From positions 6,820,001 through 6,884,000 of the forward strand of contig NZ_BAAAYL010000001.1 of assembly GCF_039536205.1 (NCBI RefSeq): a stretch of 64,000 bases of DNA. Direction: 5' to 3'. This document shows positions 1-7,828 of this stretch, piece after piece. Source of the DNA: Streptomyces sannanensis (GTDB lineage Bacteria; Actinomycetota; Actinomycetes; Streptomycetales; Streptomycetaceae). A program made the position numbers and the translations under genes. Numbering within the stretch: position 1 is the first letter of the stretch; the number at the start of each line of letters is the position of its first letter. A model generated the notes under the pieces. That model searched no databases. It saw only the letters and a program-made list of their open reading frames with translations, and had not been told where the DNA came from.

Positions 1-1
1 G

Positions 2-1570
2 GTGGTCGGCACCCGCAGCATGCTGTTCCCCGGTGCGCGGGTCGGCAAGCGGGCCGAGGTAGCCCCCGGCTCCGCCGTGGTGGGACAGATTCCGACCGGC
101 CAGCGCTGGGCCGGGGCGCCCGCGGTCAAGCTCGGCAAGGCCAAGCACACCTGGCCCAAGGAGCGCCCGCCGCGTTCTGTCCACTGGCGCGCCATGTACG
201 GGGCGACCGGTTTCTGCTTCGTGGCCCTGCCCGCGTTCGCCACCCTGCCCGCCCTGCTCGTCGCAAGCCGGTTCGTGCCCGCCGATGCCGGGCTCGCCCG
301 GGCGCTGCGCGGGGCGCTGCTCGCCGTGGTGCCGGGTGCGCTCGCCTTCGGGTTCGCGTACGCACTGCTGCTGCTGATCTCGGTACGTGTGCTCAGCCTC
401 GGTCTGCGTACCGGAAGCCATCCCACACACAGCAGGGTCGCCTGGCAGGCCTGGACGGTCACCCAGCTGATGGATCTGTCCCGGGAAACGCTCTTCCCGC
501 TGTACGCCGGGCTGATCACACCGGTGTGGCTGCGGCTGCTCGGCATGAAGATCGGCCGGGGTGTGGAAGTGTCCACCGTCCTTGCGCTACCGAGCCTCAC
601 CACCGTGGGCGACGGCGCGTTCCTTGCCGACGACACCCTGACCGCGCCCTGTGAACTGGGCGGCGGCTGGGTGCGGATCGGGCACTCCGAGATCGGCCGT
701 CGGGCGTTCCTCGGCAACTCCGGGATGACCGCGCCGGGCCGCACGGTGCCGGACGACGGGCTGGTCGGCGTGCTGTCCGCCACTCCGAAGAAGGCCAAGA
801 AGGGCAGCTCGTACCTGGGCCTGCCGCCGGTCCGGCTGCCGCGGTCCGCCGCGGACGCCGACCGGAGCCGGACGTACGACCCGCCCGCGCGCCTGCTCTG
901 GGCACGCGGCACGGTGGAGCTGTGCCGACTCGTCCCGGTGTTCTGCTCGGCCGCGCTGGCCGTACTGACCGTGGCGGCCCTCAGCGCGCTGACCACGGCG
1001 ACCGGCCTGGGGATCTGGGGCCCTGCACTGCTGTCCGGAGGGGTCCTGCTCGCCTCGGGTACGGCCGCGTGCGCAGTCGCGGTGGCCGCGAAGTGGCTGC
1101 TGGTGGGTCGGCACCGGGCGGGGGAGCACCCGCTGTGGAGCGGCTTCGTGTGGCGCAACGAGCTGGCCGACACCTTCGTCGAGGTGCTCGCCGTGCCGTG
1201 GCTGGCCGGATCGGTGCCCGGTACGCCGCTGCTGGTCCTGTGGCTGCGCGGGCTCGGGGCCCGGATCGGCCGGGGCGTGTGGTGCGAGAGCTACTGGCTG
1301 CCCGAGACCGACCTGGTCGTTCTGGGCGATGCCGTCAGCGTGAACCGTGGCTGTGTGCTGCAGACGCACCTCTTCCACGACCGGATCTTGAGGACGGATA
1401 CTGTGGTCCTCCGTGAGGGCGCCACCCTGGGCCCGGGCGGAATCGTCCTGCCCGGGAGTACGGTAGGGGTCCGCAGCACCCTCGGTCCCGCCTCTCTCGT
1501 GATGGCAGGGGAGTCCGTCCCCGCCGACTCCCGCTGGCTGGGCAATCCGATCGAGGCATGGCGGTCATGA
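2..1570 (+). CDS. Pls/PosA-type NRPS terminal region (3' part of gene)
   Basis: The frame is open to the left edge, so only the last 522 residues are present. They show two left-handed beta-helix (hexapeptide-repeat) blocks, around residues 1-50 and 175-260, plus a third at the end from about 415, separated by hydrophobic membrane segments near 66-92, 102-135, 312-333 and 338-368. Tandem hexapeptide repeats alternating with membrane helices are the hallmark of the terminal region of Pls-like NRPSs, which polymerise one amino acid (epsilon-poly-lysine, poly-diaminopropionate). The adenylation and carrier domains should lie to the left of the window. The substrate cannot be deduced from this part. 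A metallopeptidase follows 113 bases downstream on the same strand. Confidence 0.8.
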   Translation: MVGTRSMLFPGARVGKRAEVAPGSAVVGQIPTGQRWAGAPAVKLGKAKHTWPKERPPRSVHWRAMYGATGFCFVALPAFATLPALLVASRFVPADAGLARALRGALLAVVPGALAFGFAYALLLLISVRVLSLGLRTGSHPTHSRVAWQAWTVTQLMDLSRETLFPLYAGLITPVWLRLLGMKIGRGVEVSTVLALPSLTTVGDGAFLADDTLTAPCELGGGWVRIGHSEIGRRAFLGNSGMTAPGRTVPDDGLVGVLSATPKKAKKGSSYLGLPPVRLPRSAADADRSRTYDPPARLLWARGTVELCRLVPVFCSAALAVLTVAALSALTTATGLGIWGPALLSGGVLLASGTAACAVAVAAKWLLVGRHRAGEHPLWSGFVWRNELADTFVEVLAVPWLAGSVPGTPLLVLWLRGLGARIGRGVWCESYWLPETDLVVLGDAVSVNRGCVLQTHLFHDRILRTDTVVLREGATLGPGGIVLPGSTVGVRSTLGPASLVMAGESVPADSRWLGNPIEAWRS

Positions 1571-1682
1571 AGGGGCGGTCCTGGGGCGGTTCCCGGGCAT
1601 TCCGTGCGGTGGTCGGGAACGGCAGGGGCGGCAGCGGTGCACCACACGTCGCACGAGCACAGCGCAGGGAGCGGAAGCGGCA

Positions 1683-3092
1683 GTGAGCGGCGAGCAGAGA
1701 GCGGCATCGGACCCGTACTTTCCGGACAACGGCGACCCCCGTTACCGCGTGCACCGGTATGAACTCGCTCTGGAGTACCGTCCCGGCCCCAACCGGCTGG
1801 CTGGGACGGCCCGGCTCAGTGCGATCGTCAGGCGGGCACCGCTCACCGAGTTCCACCTCAACCTGGCCGAGTTCAAAGTAGGCCGGGTGATGGTGGACGG
1901 CCGGGTGCCGCACTACACCCACCGAGGCAGCAAGCTCCGCATCCGGCCGGCCAAGCCACTGCCCGCCGGCGCCGTCTTCACCGTGGAGGTGCACTGGTCG
2001 GGCAACCCCAAGCCGGTGCGCAGCCCCTGGGGCGGCCTGGGCTGGGAGGAACTGACCGACGGCGCGCTGGTGGCCAGTCAGCCGGTCGGCGCGCCCTCCT
2101 GGTACCCGTGCAACGACCGGCCCGCCGACAAGGCCTCGTACCACATCTCGATCAACACCCCGTCCGCCTACACGGTGGTGGCCTGCGGCCGCCTGCTCAC
2201 CCGGGTGACCAAGGCCAGTACGACCACCTGGGTGTACGAGCAGTCCGCGCCGACCTCCAGCTACCTGGTCGGCCTGTCCATCGGCATGTACCAGATGGTG
2301 CTGCTCGGCGACCCCGGGCTCGGTGGTGTCCCGCAGACCGCCCATGTGCCGGCGCACCTGCTGCCGCAGTTCTCCCGGGACTTCGCGCGGCAGCCGGCCA
2401 TGTTGAAACTGTTCGAGGAACTCTTCGGGCCGTATCCCTTCGGCGAGTACGCGGTGGTCGTCGCCGACGAGGAACTGGACGTCCCGGTGGAGGCCCAGGG
2501 CCTCTCCCTGTTCGGCGCCAACCATGTCGACGGCGCACGCGGCTCGGAGCGCCTTATCGCCCACGAGCTCGCGCACCAGTGGTTCGGCAACAGCGTGAGC
2601 ATCGCCGACTGGCGGCACATCTGGCTGAACGAGGGCTTCGCGAAGTACGCGGAATGGCTCTGGTCCGAGCGTTCCGGCGGCCGTACCACGCACGAACTGG
2701 CGGCCGCCGCACACCGGCTGCTGACCTCGCAGGCGCAGGATCTGCGGCTGGTCGACCCGGGCCGCAAGCTGATGTTCGACGACCGGCTGTACCAGCGTGG
2801 GGGTCTCGCCGTGCACGCGATCCGCTGCGCCCTGGGTGACGGCGCGTTCTTCCTCATGTTGCATGACTGGGCCACCGTGCACCGCCACGGCGTCGTCACC
2901 ACCGCCGGCTTCACCACCCATGTGGCCCGCTACGCGACCGGGCCGATGGACGACCTGCTCTCGGCCTGGCTGTACGAGCCGTCCCTCCCGCCGCTACCCG
3001 CGTTGTCGCCTCCACCCACGTCGACAACGGCGAGGCCGGGATGTCCGCCCACGAACGACGGGCCCACGGGCCGGGGCAGGGCCTCCGCGTAG
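1683..3092 (+). CDS. M1-family zinc metallopeptidase
   Basis: A 469-residue gluzincin of the M1 aminopeptidase family, starting at GTG behind a purine-rich stretch (1669-1680). The zinc site is HELAH at residues 294-298, with the third ligand E317 in LNEGF 18 residues later, exactly the M1 spacing. The N-terminal beta-sandwich domain is present. No signal peptide is visible, so it is probably cytoplasmic. The GAMEN exopeptidase loop is replaced by a VEAQG-like segment at about residues 271-275, which retains the glutamate. Its position directly after a Pls-type synthetase suggests, as inference, a hydrolase acting on the polymer or protecting against it; such Zn peptidases are known from poly-lysine producers. 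It could equally be housekeeping. Confidence 0.9.
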   Translation: MSGEQRAASDPYFPDNGDPRYRVHRYELALEYRPGPNRLAGTARLSAIVRRAPLTEFHLNLAEFKVGRVMVDGRVPHYTHRGSKLRIRPAKPLPAGAVFTVEVHWSGNPKPVRSPWGGLGWEELTDGALVASQPVGAPSWYPCNDRPADKASYHISINTPSAYTVVACGRLLTRVTKASTTTWVYEQSAPTSSYLVGLSIGMYQMVLLGDPGLGGVPQTAHVPAHLLPQFSRDFARQPAMLKLFEELFGPYPFGEYAVVVADEELDVPVEAQGLSLFGANHVDGARGSERLIAHELAHQWFGNSVSIADWRHIWLNEGFAKYAEWLWSERSGGRTTHELAAAAHRLLTSQAQDLRLVDPGRKLMFDDRLYQRGGLAVHAIRCALGDGAFFLMLHDWATVHRHGVVTTAGFTTHVARYATGPMDDLLSAWLYEPSLPPLPALSPPPTSTTARPGCPPTNDGPTGRGRASA

Positions 3093-3106
3093 CGGGCCCG
3101 TGGGCC
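3061..3106 (+). terminator. Hairpin at the M1 peptidase stop
   Basis: GGCCCACGGGCC (3061-3072) is perfectly complementary to GGCCCGTGGGCC (3095-3106), a 12-bp GC stem whose 22-nt loop contains the end of the peptidase gene and its TAG stop (3090-3092). There is no T-tract, as is common for actinomycete terminators. Confidence 0.55.
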
Positions 3107-3129
3107 GGCGCTGCCGCTGAGCTTGACGT

Positions 3130-3980
3130 TTATCCTCGCCGGGTTTGATGTTCCTTGATCGACTCGGCGCGTTTGACGGTCTTGCCGACGTCGTGGCGCT
3201 TGGCTCGCTGCCTGTTCTTCGAGCCGGCAGGTCGTCCCGGGCCCAGTCGGGACGGTTTCGGTGCGGCTGCCGGGCAGGTCGCCGTTGCGCGGAGGTTGCG
3301 CAACCCCCGGCGGACGCGGGCGGGGGTGAGACGGCGGGGCTCGGCCGGTCGTTCCCAGGGGCGGCGGAGGTCCTCGGCCAAGGGCCGGGCGAGGCGGAGC
3401 TGGGTGTGGGCGGCGATGATGAGCCAGGTCCACAGGTCTGCGCTGTCGGCGTGGCGGATCTTCGGGGCGCTCCAGCCGAGTGTCTGCTTCATCAGCCGGA
3501 AGGTGTGCTCCAGGTCGAATCTGCGGAGGGACGACTGCCACCAGCGGTCCACATCCGCGCCGGTGGCGGCAGTGGCCGAGCACCACAGCCAGACCGGTTT
3601 CGGGTCGCGGTCGTCTGGCAGGCGCTCGACCTTCAGGCGGATCAACGTGCTGTGCAGGATGGGCAGTTCCTCTTCCGCGTGCTCCAGCCAGGGGCCTCGG
3701 TGGGCGAGTCTGGGGTGCATTCTGTCCCATGCGGTCGCCTCAGCGTTGCCGTAGCGGGTGGTGTTCGTGGCCGTGGTGACCTCGGGCAGGTGCCAGGTGC
3801 CAGGTGCCAGGTGCCAGGTGCCAGGTGCCAGGTGCCAGGTGCCAGGTGCCGGGTGCCAGGTGCCGGGTTTGGCGCAGGGCAGGGCGCCGCCGTGCCGGCG
3901 CGGTCGGCCGCCCTTCGGCGCGGAGCGGGCAGGACCGGGGTCGCGGAGCATGACGCGGTCCGAACGCAGGCCCGACCACC
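3130..3980 (-). pseudogene. C-terminal part of an IS4/IS701-like transposase, repeat-expanded
   Basis: The frame resembles the C-terminal half of a DDE transposase family widespread in Streptomyces: RPRRHGG near the left side, then WDRMHPRL, a conserved RFDLEHTFRLMKQTLGW block (the catalytic E region) and the basic tail GRPAGSKNRQR. The N-terminal half with the first catalytic aspartates is missing. Its 5' side runs into an ABC-F remnant at about 3980-4000. A block of 7-bp repeats (3787-3863) inserts a run of APGTWHL heptapeptides where the family has a single GTW. The truncation makes it non-functional. A fragment of the same family lies at 48565-48760. Confidence 0.75.
3787..3863. repeat. 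11-copy heptanucleotide tandem repeat (CAGGTGC)
   Basis: Eleven head-to-tail copies of CAGGTGC. The copy at 3850-3856 is CGGGTGC and all others are identical. It lies inside the transposase fragment. Because 7 is prime to 3, three copies make a 21-base unit, read on the minus strand as the heptapeptide APGTWHL. Only copy-number changes in multiples of three keep the frame, and the present array does. This looks like replication slippage. Confidence 0.95.
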
Positions 3981-4320
3981 ACGAAGGCCCCCGGCCAGGA
4001 GCAGCAGGTGCGGGGCCGGTTCCGCGCACAGTACACAGGCCAGGGTGGCGCGCAGCCGCTCGCTGCCCGAGAGCACCCCGACGGGCAGGTGGGCGCGGGC
4101 ACCCCTGAAGAGGAAACGGGCGAGCAGGTTCATCCGCTCGGCCTCCGTCCGCTTCGGGGCGTACTCGGCGAAGTTCTCGGCGACCGCGCGGTCCAGGTCC
4201 AGCGGGTCGAGGCGCTGCGAGAGGTAGGCGATGCGCCCGTCGGCCCGCTTGATCGGGCGTTGGAGCGGGGACACGACCGCGTCCCCCGAGGAGTTTCCGG
4301 CAGGCTGCCCGCGCAGGCGT
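3981..4320 (-). pseudogene. ABC-F ATPase remnant
   Basis: The minus strand reads a piece of the second ATPase domain of an ABC-F (ribosome protection/translation) protein: GRIAYLSQRLDPLD, then an LARFLFRGARAHLPVGVLSG signature region and RATLACVLCAEPAPHLLLL leading into the expected Walker B. The DEPT motif is missing. A GAFVVV motif, normally found further on before the H-loop, follows immediately in another frame, so an internal deletion with frameshift has occurred. The fragment stops at the transposase remnant. No start or upstream half is found. Confidence 0.7.
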
Positions 4321-4433
4321 GCGATGCCCTTGCCGTGGGGCCTCGCCGCTGAGCCGAATGGCCGTGTCTTCTCATCGGCAGATCCGTTGAATGCACCGAG
4401 ATCTTGAGCAGTAGAGACAAGTGGAGTCGATTG

Positions 4434-4694
4434 ATGAGTAAAAGGGCTGCGCTGACGGTGCTCGCCGGTCTGCTGGTGGCTGGTGCGGGCGGGGTGGCAC
4501 ACGCCGACAGCAACGACAACCTGGCAGACCCTCCGATGGTGTGTGGATCGGCGCCGCTGTCGCTGACCGGTCAGGCCCGGCCGTGCGTCACCGACCAACA
4601 GGTCAGGCAGCGCATGGTCAAGAACGACACGCAGAGCGCTGACGTGATCGACTTCGCGGACGTGCTCATCCCGCTCGACGCCCCGGTGGGCTGA
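4434..4694 (+). CDS. Small secreted two-cysteine protein, copy 1
   Basis: An 86-residue protein starting at ATG 4434, with GGAG at 4422-4425. It has a typical Sec signal: a short basic start, a hydrophobic stretch of about residues 5-20 and an AHA cleavage motif near 22-24. The mature part is only about 62 residues, begins DSNDN and has two cysteines 13 residues apart (the first in MVC). It is followed by a Gln-rich segment and MVK. Copies 2 and 3 downstream share the layout although sequence identity is low. The function is not known to me. A distant relation to rodlins or other secreted surface proteins is possible but not demonstrable. The stray cysteines could form an intramolecular disulfide. 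Confidence 0.75.
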   Translation: MSKRAALTVLAGLLVAGAGGVAHADSNDNLADPPMVCGSAPLSLTGQARPCVTDQQVRQRMVKNDTQSADVIDFADVLIPLDAPVG

Positions 4695-4771
4695 GCGGCC
4701 GAGTTGCTCCGTATCCATCGAATCCACCTGGCCCGCAGTGGGCTGTGTCCCCTTCCCTTCAGGAGTCTTTG

Positions 4772-5041
4772 ATGCGTACTCGTCACCTCGTGGGCGCGGC
4801 GGCGGTCGTGGCCGTCGGCATGCTCGGGCCGATCGCCGTGGGCGCGGCGGCGGCCGACACCAATATCAACGTCCACAGCCCGTCGATGATGTGCGACACC
4901 GGCACGCTGTCCGCGAGCAGCAGCACCAGTGCGTGCGTGGCCAGGCAGGGCGTTGAGCAGGAGGTCATCAAGTCCCGCACCCGGGACATGGACGTGGTCA
5001 ATCGTCTCGATGTCGCCGTGCCCACGGCGCTGGGAGGCTGA
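4772..5041 (+). CDS. Small secreted two-cysteine protein, copy 2
   Basis: An 89-residue protein with a good ribosome site (AGGAG, 4761-4765). A signal peptide covers about residues 1-28, ending in AAA before DTNIN. The mature region again has MMC followed 13 residues later by a second cysteine, then QGVEQEVIK. It lies 77 bases after copy 1 and its stop is two bases before copy 3, so at least copies 2 and 3 form an operon. No domain is recognised. Confidence 0.75.
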   Translation: MRTRHLVGAAAVVAVGMLGPIAVGAAAADTNINVHSPSMMCDTGTLSASSSTSACVARQGVEQEVIKSRTRDMDVVNRLDVAVPTALGG

Positions 5042-5043
5042 GC

Positions 5044-5301
5044 ATGCGCGCGACTCGTACGGCCGCTGTGTCGTTGACGGCACTGGCGGCGGCTCTGGCC
5101 GGAGCCGTTCCCGCCGCGGCCGACTCCAACCAGGCCGAGCAACGACCGGTGATGCTCTGCAACATCGTGCTGTTCTCGCCCGGGGCCCGGGTCGGCGACG
5201 GCTGCCAGGCCCTGCAGCTGAGTGAGCAGGGCATCGTCAAGCAGGGCAGCGTGAGCAGCGAGCTGATCGATTACGTCGGCGTCCGTCCGGTCGGTCTGTG
5301 A
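5044..5301 (+). CDS. Small secreted two-cysteine protein, copy 3
   Basis: An 85-residue protein at ATG 5044, with GGGAGG (5032-5037) inside the end of copy 2. A signal peptide spans about residues 1-27 with an A-A-A cleavage region before DSNQ. The mature part has MLC, a second cysteine 14 residues later, and EQGIVKQG matching the Q-x-V/I-x3-V/I-K pattern of the other two. It ends LIDYVGVRPV, like the IDFADVLIP and VNRLDVAVP ends of copies 1 and 2. Function unknown. The shared tail suggests a common fold. Confidence 0.75.
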   Translation: MRATRTAAVSLTALAAALAGAVPAAADSNQAEQRPVMLCNIVLFSPGARVGDGCQALQLSEQGIVKQGSVSSELIDYVGVRPVGL

Positions 5302-5331
5302 TCCGGTCCGTCACAGCCGGGCCGAAGCCGC

Positions 5332-5367
5332 CCGTCATCACCGTCGTGGTCATCACGGTGGTGACGG
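5332..5367. terminator. Hairpin between convergent genes
   Basis: CCGTCATCACCGT (5332-5344) pairs with ACGGTGGTGACGG (5355-5367) over 13 bp with one G-T pair and a 10-nt loop. It lies between the small secreted genes and the oppositely oriented decarboxylase and could serve both. Confidence 0.55.
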
Positions 5368-5411
5368 ACAGCTTCGATTTCAGGAGCCCTGTCCGGTCCG
5401 GCGTCGCGGCT

Positions 5412-6824
5412 TCAGCAGGCCGCGTGCGCGTGGGCGCGAATGACGCCCCATGCCCGGCGGATGCCGGCCTCGTCGGCGTACGGGGACCCCACGGCAGCGC
5501 GCAGCGCGGGTCGTCCGTCCACCGTGGTGGGGGTGCACAGCAGACCGGGTTCGTCGGCCAGACGCGCGGCGAGTTCATGGGTCTGTTCGTCGCTGCTGCG
5601 GCGGAAGACGACCAGGCCCAGGGCGTGGGCGACGAGGTGAAAGCCGGGTTCGTTCTCGACCAGCTCCGCCAGCAGTTCCGCCAGACGGACATCGTGACGG
5701 ATTACCGTGCGAAGCCCTTCGAGACCGTGGGCACGCAGCACGTACCAGAGTTTCAGTGCGCGCATCGGGCGGCCGAGCGGGATCTGCCAGTCCTTGAAGT
5801 CGACGACCGTGCCGGAGTCCGTGGCCCGGTTGCGCAGGTACGAAGGGGCGGCGCTCATCGCGTCGGTCAGGGCGTGCCGGTCGGCCACCCACAGGACGTC
5901 GCAGGGAGTGCCGGTACGCATCCACTTGTGGGCGTTGACCGCGTACGAATCGGCGTGCTCCAGTCCATCGTGGCCGCAGCGGAGCTCCGGGCACAGAGCG
6001 GCGCTGCCGGCGTAGGCGGCGTCGACATGCAGCCAGGTGCCGCGTTCCCGGCAGACCGGGCCGATCTCGTGGATCGGGTCGATGGCGCAGGTGCTCGTGG
6101 TGCCGACGGTCGCGACGACGGCAGCGGGTACCAGGCCTGCGGCCCGGTCGGCATCGATGCGCTGTGCGAGGGCGACCGGGTCCATGGTGAGCGTTCCGTG
6201 CAGGGTCGGCACCAGGACCGGTTCGCCGACCCCGGCGACACGGGCGGCCTTGGGCACACAGGAGTTGGCCTGGTCGGTGCAGTAGACGCGGTGGCGGCCC
6301 TCCGTGCCGTGCTGACGCCAGCGCCCGTCCGAGGCCCGGTTCAACGCGGCGACCAGGGCGACCAGGACGGCCGAGGACGCCGAGTCCTGGATCACACCGC
6401 CACCGTGACCCGATGCGTGCGTGAAATGCTCGGGCAGGGCCAGGGCCAGGGCGAGCCAGTCGCAGACCCGCTGCTCCAGCTCGGTGGCCGCCGGCGAGGT
6501 CGACCACATCATGCCCTGCACGCCCAGCCCGGCCGTGACCAGTTCGGCCAGCACCGAGGCGGGCGAGTTGTTGGTGGGGTAGTAGCCGAGAAAGCCGGGA
6601 TGCTGCCAGTGCACCAGCTGCGGCACGATCGTGGACCACGTGTCGTTCAGGATCTCGGTCAGCTCCTCACCCTGCTCGGGTGCCGTCTCCGGCAGCGCCT
6701 TGAGCGTCGTGCCCGGCGCACCGGGCGGGACCACGGGGAGCTCGGCCGCGGCCAGGGCCCGCCAGTACGCGGCCAGCCGCTCGGCTGCTTCGGCGGCGAC
6801 CGCCGGGAATACGTCACTGTTCAT
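5412..6824 (-). CDS. PLP-dependent amino-acid decarboxylase (aromatic-type, group II)
   Basis: A 470-residue group II decarboxylase. Family landmarks in order: HPGFLGYYPTNNSPASV near the start, an SPAATELE substrate-domain motif, the WLHVDAAYAGSA aspartate that pairs with the PLP nitrogen, and the PLP lysine K300 in NAHKWM. The second residue of that motif is Ala where Pro is usual. Length and order fit aromatic-L-amino-acid or tyrosine/tryptophan decarboxylases. It is transcribed away from the PrnB-like, ATP-grasp and second decarboxylase genes, with only 47 bases between the divergent starts, which suggests one control region. The substrate is not deducible from sequence. Confidence 0.85.
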   Translation of the reverse strand: MNSDVFPAVAAEAAERLAAYWRALAAAELPVVPPGAPGTTLKALPETAPEQGEELTEILNDTWSTIVPQLVHWQHPGFLGYYPTNNSPASVLAELVTAGLGVQGMMWSTSPAATELEQRVCDWLALALALPEHFTHASGHGGGVIQDSASSAVLVALVAALNRASDGRWRQHGTEGRHRVYCTDQANSCVPKAARVAGVGEPVLVPTLHGTLTMDPVALAQRIDADRAAGLVPAAVVATVGTTSTCAIDPIHEIGPVCRERGTWLHVDAAYAGSAALCPELRCGHDGLEHADSYAVNAHKWMRTGTPCDVLWVADRHALTDAMSAAPSYLRNRATDSGTVVDFKDWQIPLGRPMRALKLWYVLRAHGLEGLRTVIRHDVRLAELLAELVENEPGFHLVAHALGLVVFRRSSDEQTHELAARLADEPGLLCTPTTVDGRPALRAAVGSPYADEAGIRRAWGVIRAHAHAAC

Positions 6825-6871
6825 ACGCCGACGCTAAGTGCGCGGCCCTGCCTTTTTGTGCCTCAGGAGCC

Positions 6872-7822
6872 ATGACCACTCGTACGAGCCCACTGTGGCT
6901 GTCCCCGCCCGAACTGCTGCCCGCCGCCCTGGCCGCACTGAGCAGCGCGGCCGCACAGCGGGACCACGCTGACCACGGACCCGCCCAGCCCTTGCCCGAT
7001 GCCCGCGAGGCCGACTACGACGCCTACTTCGGCATCGCCCGTACACCTCGCGCACCGGCATGCACGCTGGTCCGGGCGCTGTGCTCAGCCGTCGCCGAGG
7101 TGCGCGCCTGGGCACCACTGCCTGCCGAGCCGGCTCTTCGAACGGCACTGCTGGCATGCGGCGTCGCCGAACCCGCGCTGCCCGACGGAAGTTCACGCGA
7201 AGCACCGCTGGCCCGCTGGAAGGCAGGACACCGGCTGTTCCTCGCCCTCACCCAGGCCACCATCGTCGCCCTGCGCGACGCCACCACCCGGGGCACCCAG
7301 CACCACCCCACGCCGACCGGCACACGGGCCGCAGCAGCCCTGCTGCGCGCCTGCGCCGCCGCCATGCGCCTGACTGCCTCCTTCACCCCCCACGCCTACG
7401 ACAGCGTTGTACGTCCCTCGATGGAGCCTCCCGAACACACGATGGAGGGCTTCTCCGGCTTGTGGTCCGCCGACCACCGCATCCTTGTGGAGCAACTGCG
7501 GATCTGGGGATCCGTACACGCGCGCGCATGTCCCACCGGCTGTGCACCCCACCAGGAACTGAGTGTTGCCCTGGACGAGGTCCACACCGCCCATCACGGC
7601 ATCTGCGTCCGCTTCGTCGGCCACCGCCCCTCCCTGCTGGGCGGCCACGACAACGCAGCGGTCACCCTCACCCGCCTCGCCGGCGCGCGGCGCCGCCTGC
7701 TGAGTCCGCGTGCCACCGCACAGCCGGACACCCTGCCCGTACAGACCACTCCCCGGGCGAACGACGAACCCGGAGCACTCGCACTACGCGGGCGCCGCGA
7801 CGCCAATCCGGGCAAGAGCTGA
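6872..7822 (+). CDS. Putative PrnB-like (heme dioxygenase superfamily) protein
   Basis: A 316-residue soluble, mostly helical protein starting at ATG 6872 behind AGGAG (6865-6869). I do not recognise it with certainty. The stretch AYDSVVRPSMEPP, then ILVEQLRIWGSV, and a late RFVGHRPSLLG resemble, in order and spacing, the FYDELRP, LEHVLWGS and heme-histidine RAPH segments of PrnB. PrnB is a member of the tryptophan/indoleamine dioxygenase superfamily that rearranges chlorotryptophan in pyrrolnitrin synthesis. It is shorter than PrnB (about 360). If correct, it would bind heme and act on an aromatic amine or amino acid. It is first in a three-gene run with ATP-grasp and decarboxylase genes, which favours a biosynthetic role. 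Confidence 0.4.
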   Translation: MTTRTSPLWLSPPELLPAALAALSSAAAQRDHADHGPAQPLPDAREADYDAYFGIARTPRAPACTLVRALCSAVAEVRAWAPLPAEPALRTALLACGVAEPALPDGSSREAPLARWKAGHRLFLALTQATIVALRDATTRGTQHHPTPTGTRAAAALLRACAAAMRLTASFTPHAYDSVVRPSMEPPEHTMEGFSGLWSADHRILVEQLRIWGSVHARACPTGCAPHQELSVALDEVHTAHHGICVRFVGHRPSLLGGHDNAAVTLTRLAGARRRLLSPRATAQPDTLPVQTTPRANDEPGALALRGRRDANPGKS

Positions 7823-7828
7823 CGGGCC

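Noticed and set aside
3787..3863. Possible CRISPR array
   Set aside because: The units are only 7 bp and head-to-tail without spacers, so this is a simple tandem repeat.
4434..5301. Calling the small secreted proteins rodlins or chaplins
   Set aside because: The two-cysteine spacing and the tail only weakly recall rodlins, and the chaplin motif is absent. The similarity is too weak to name them.
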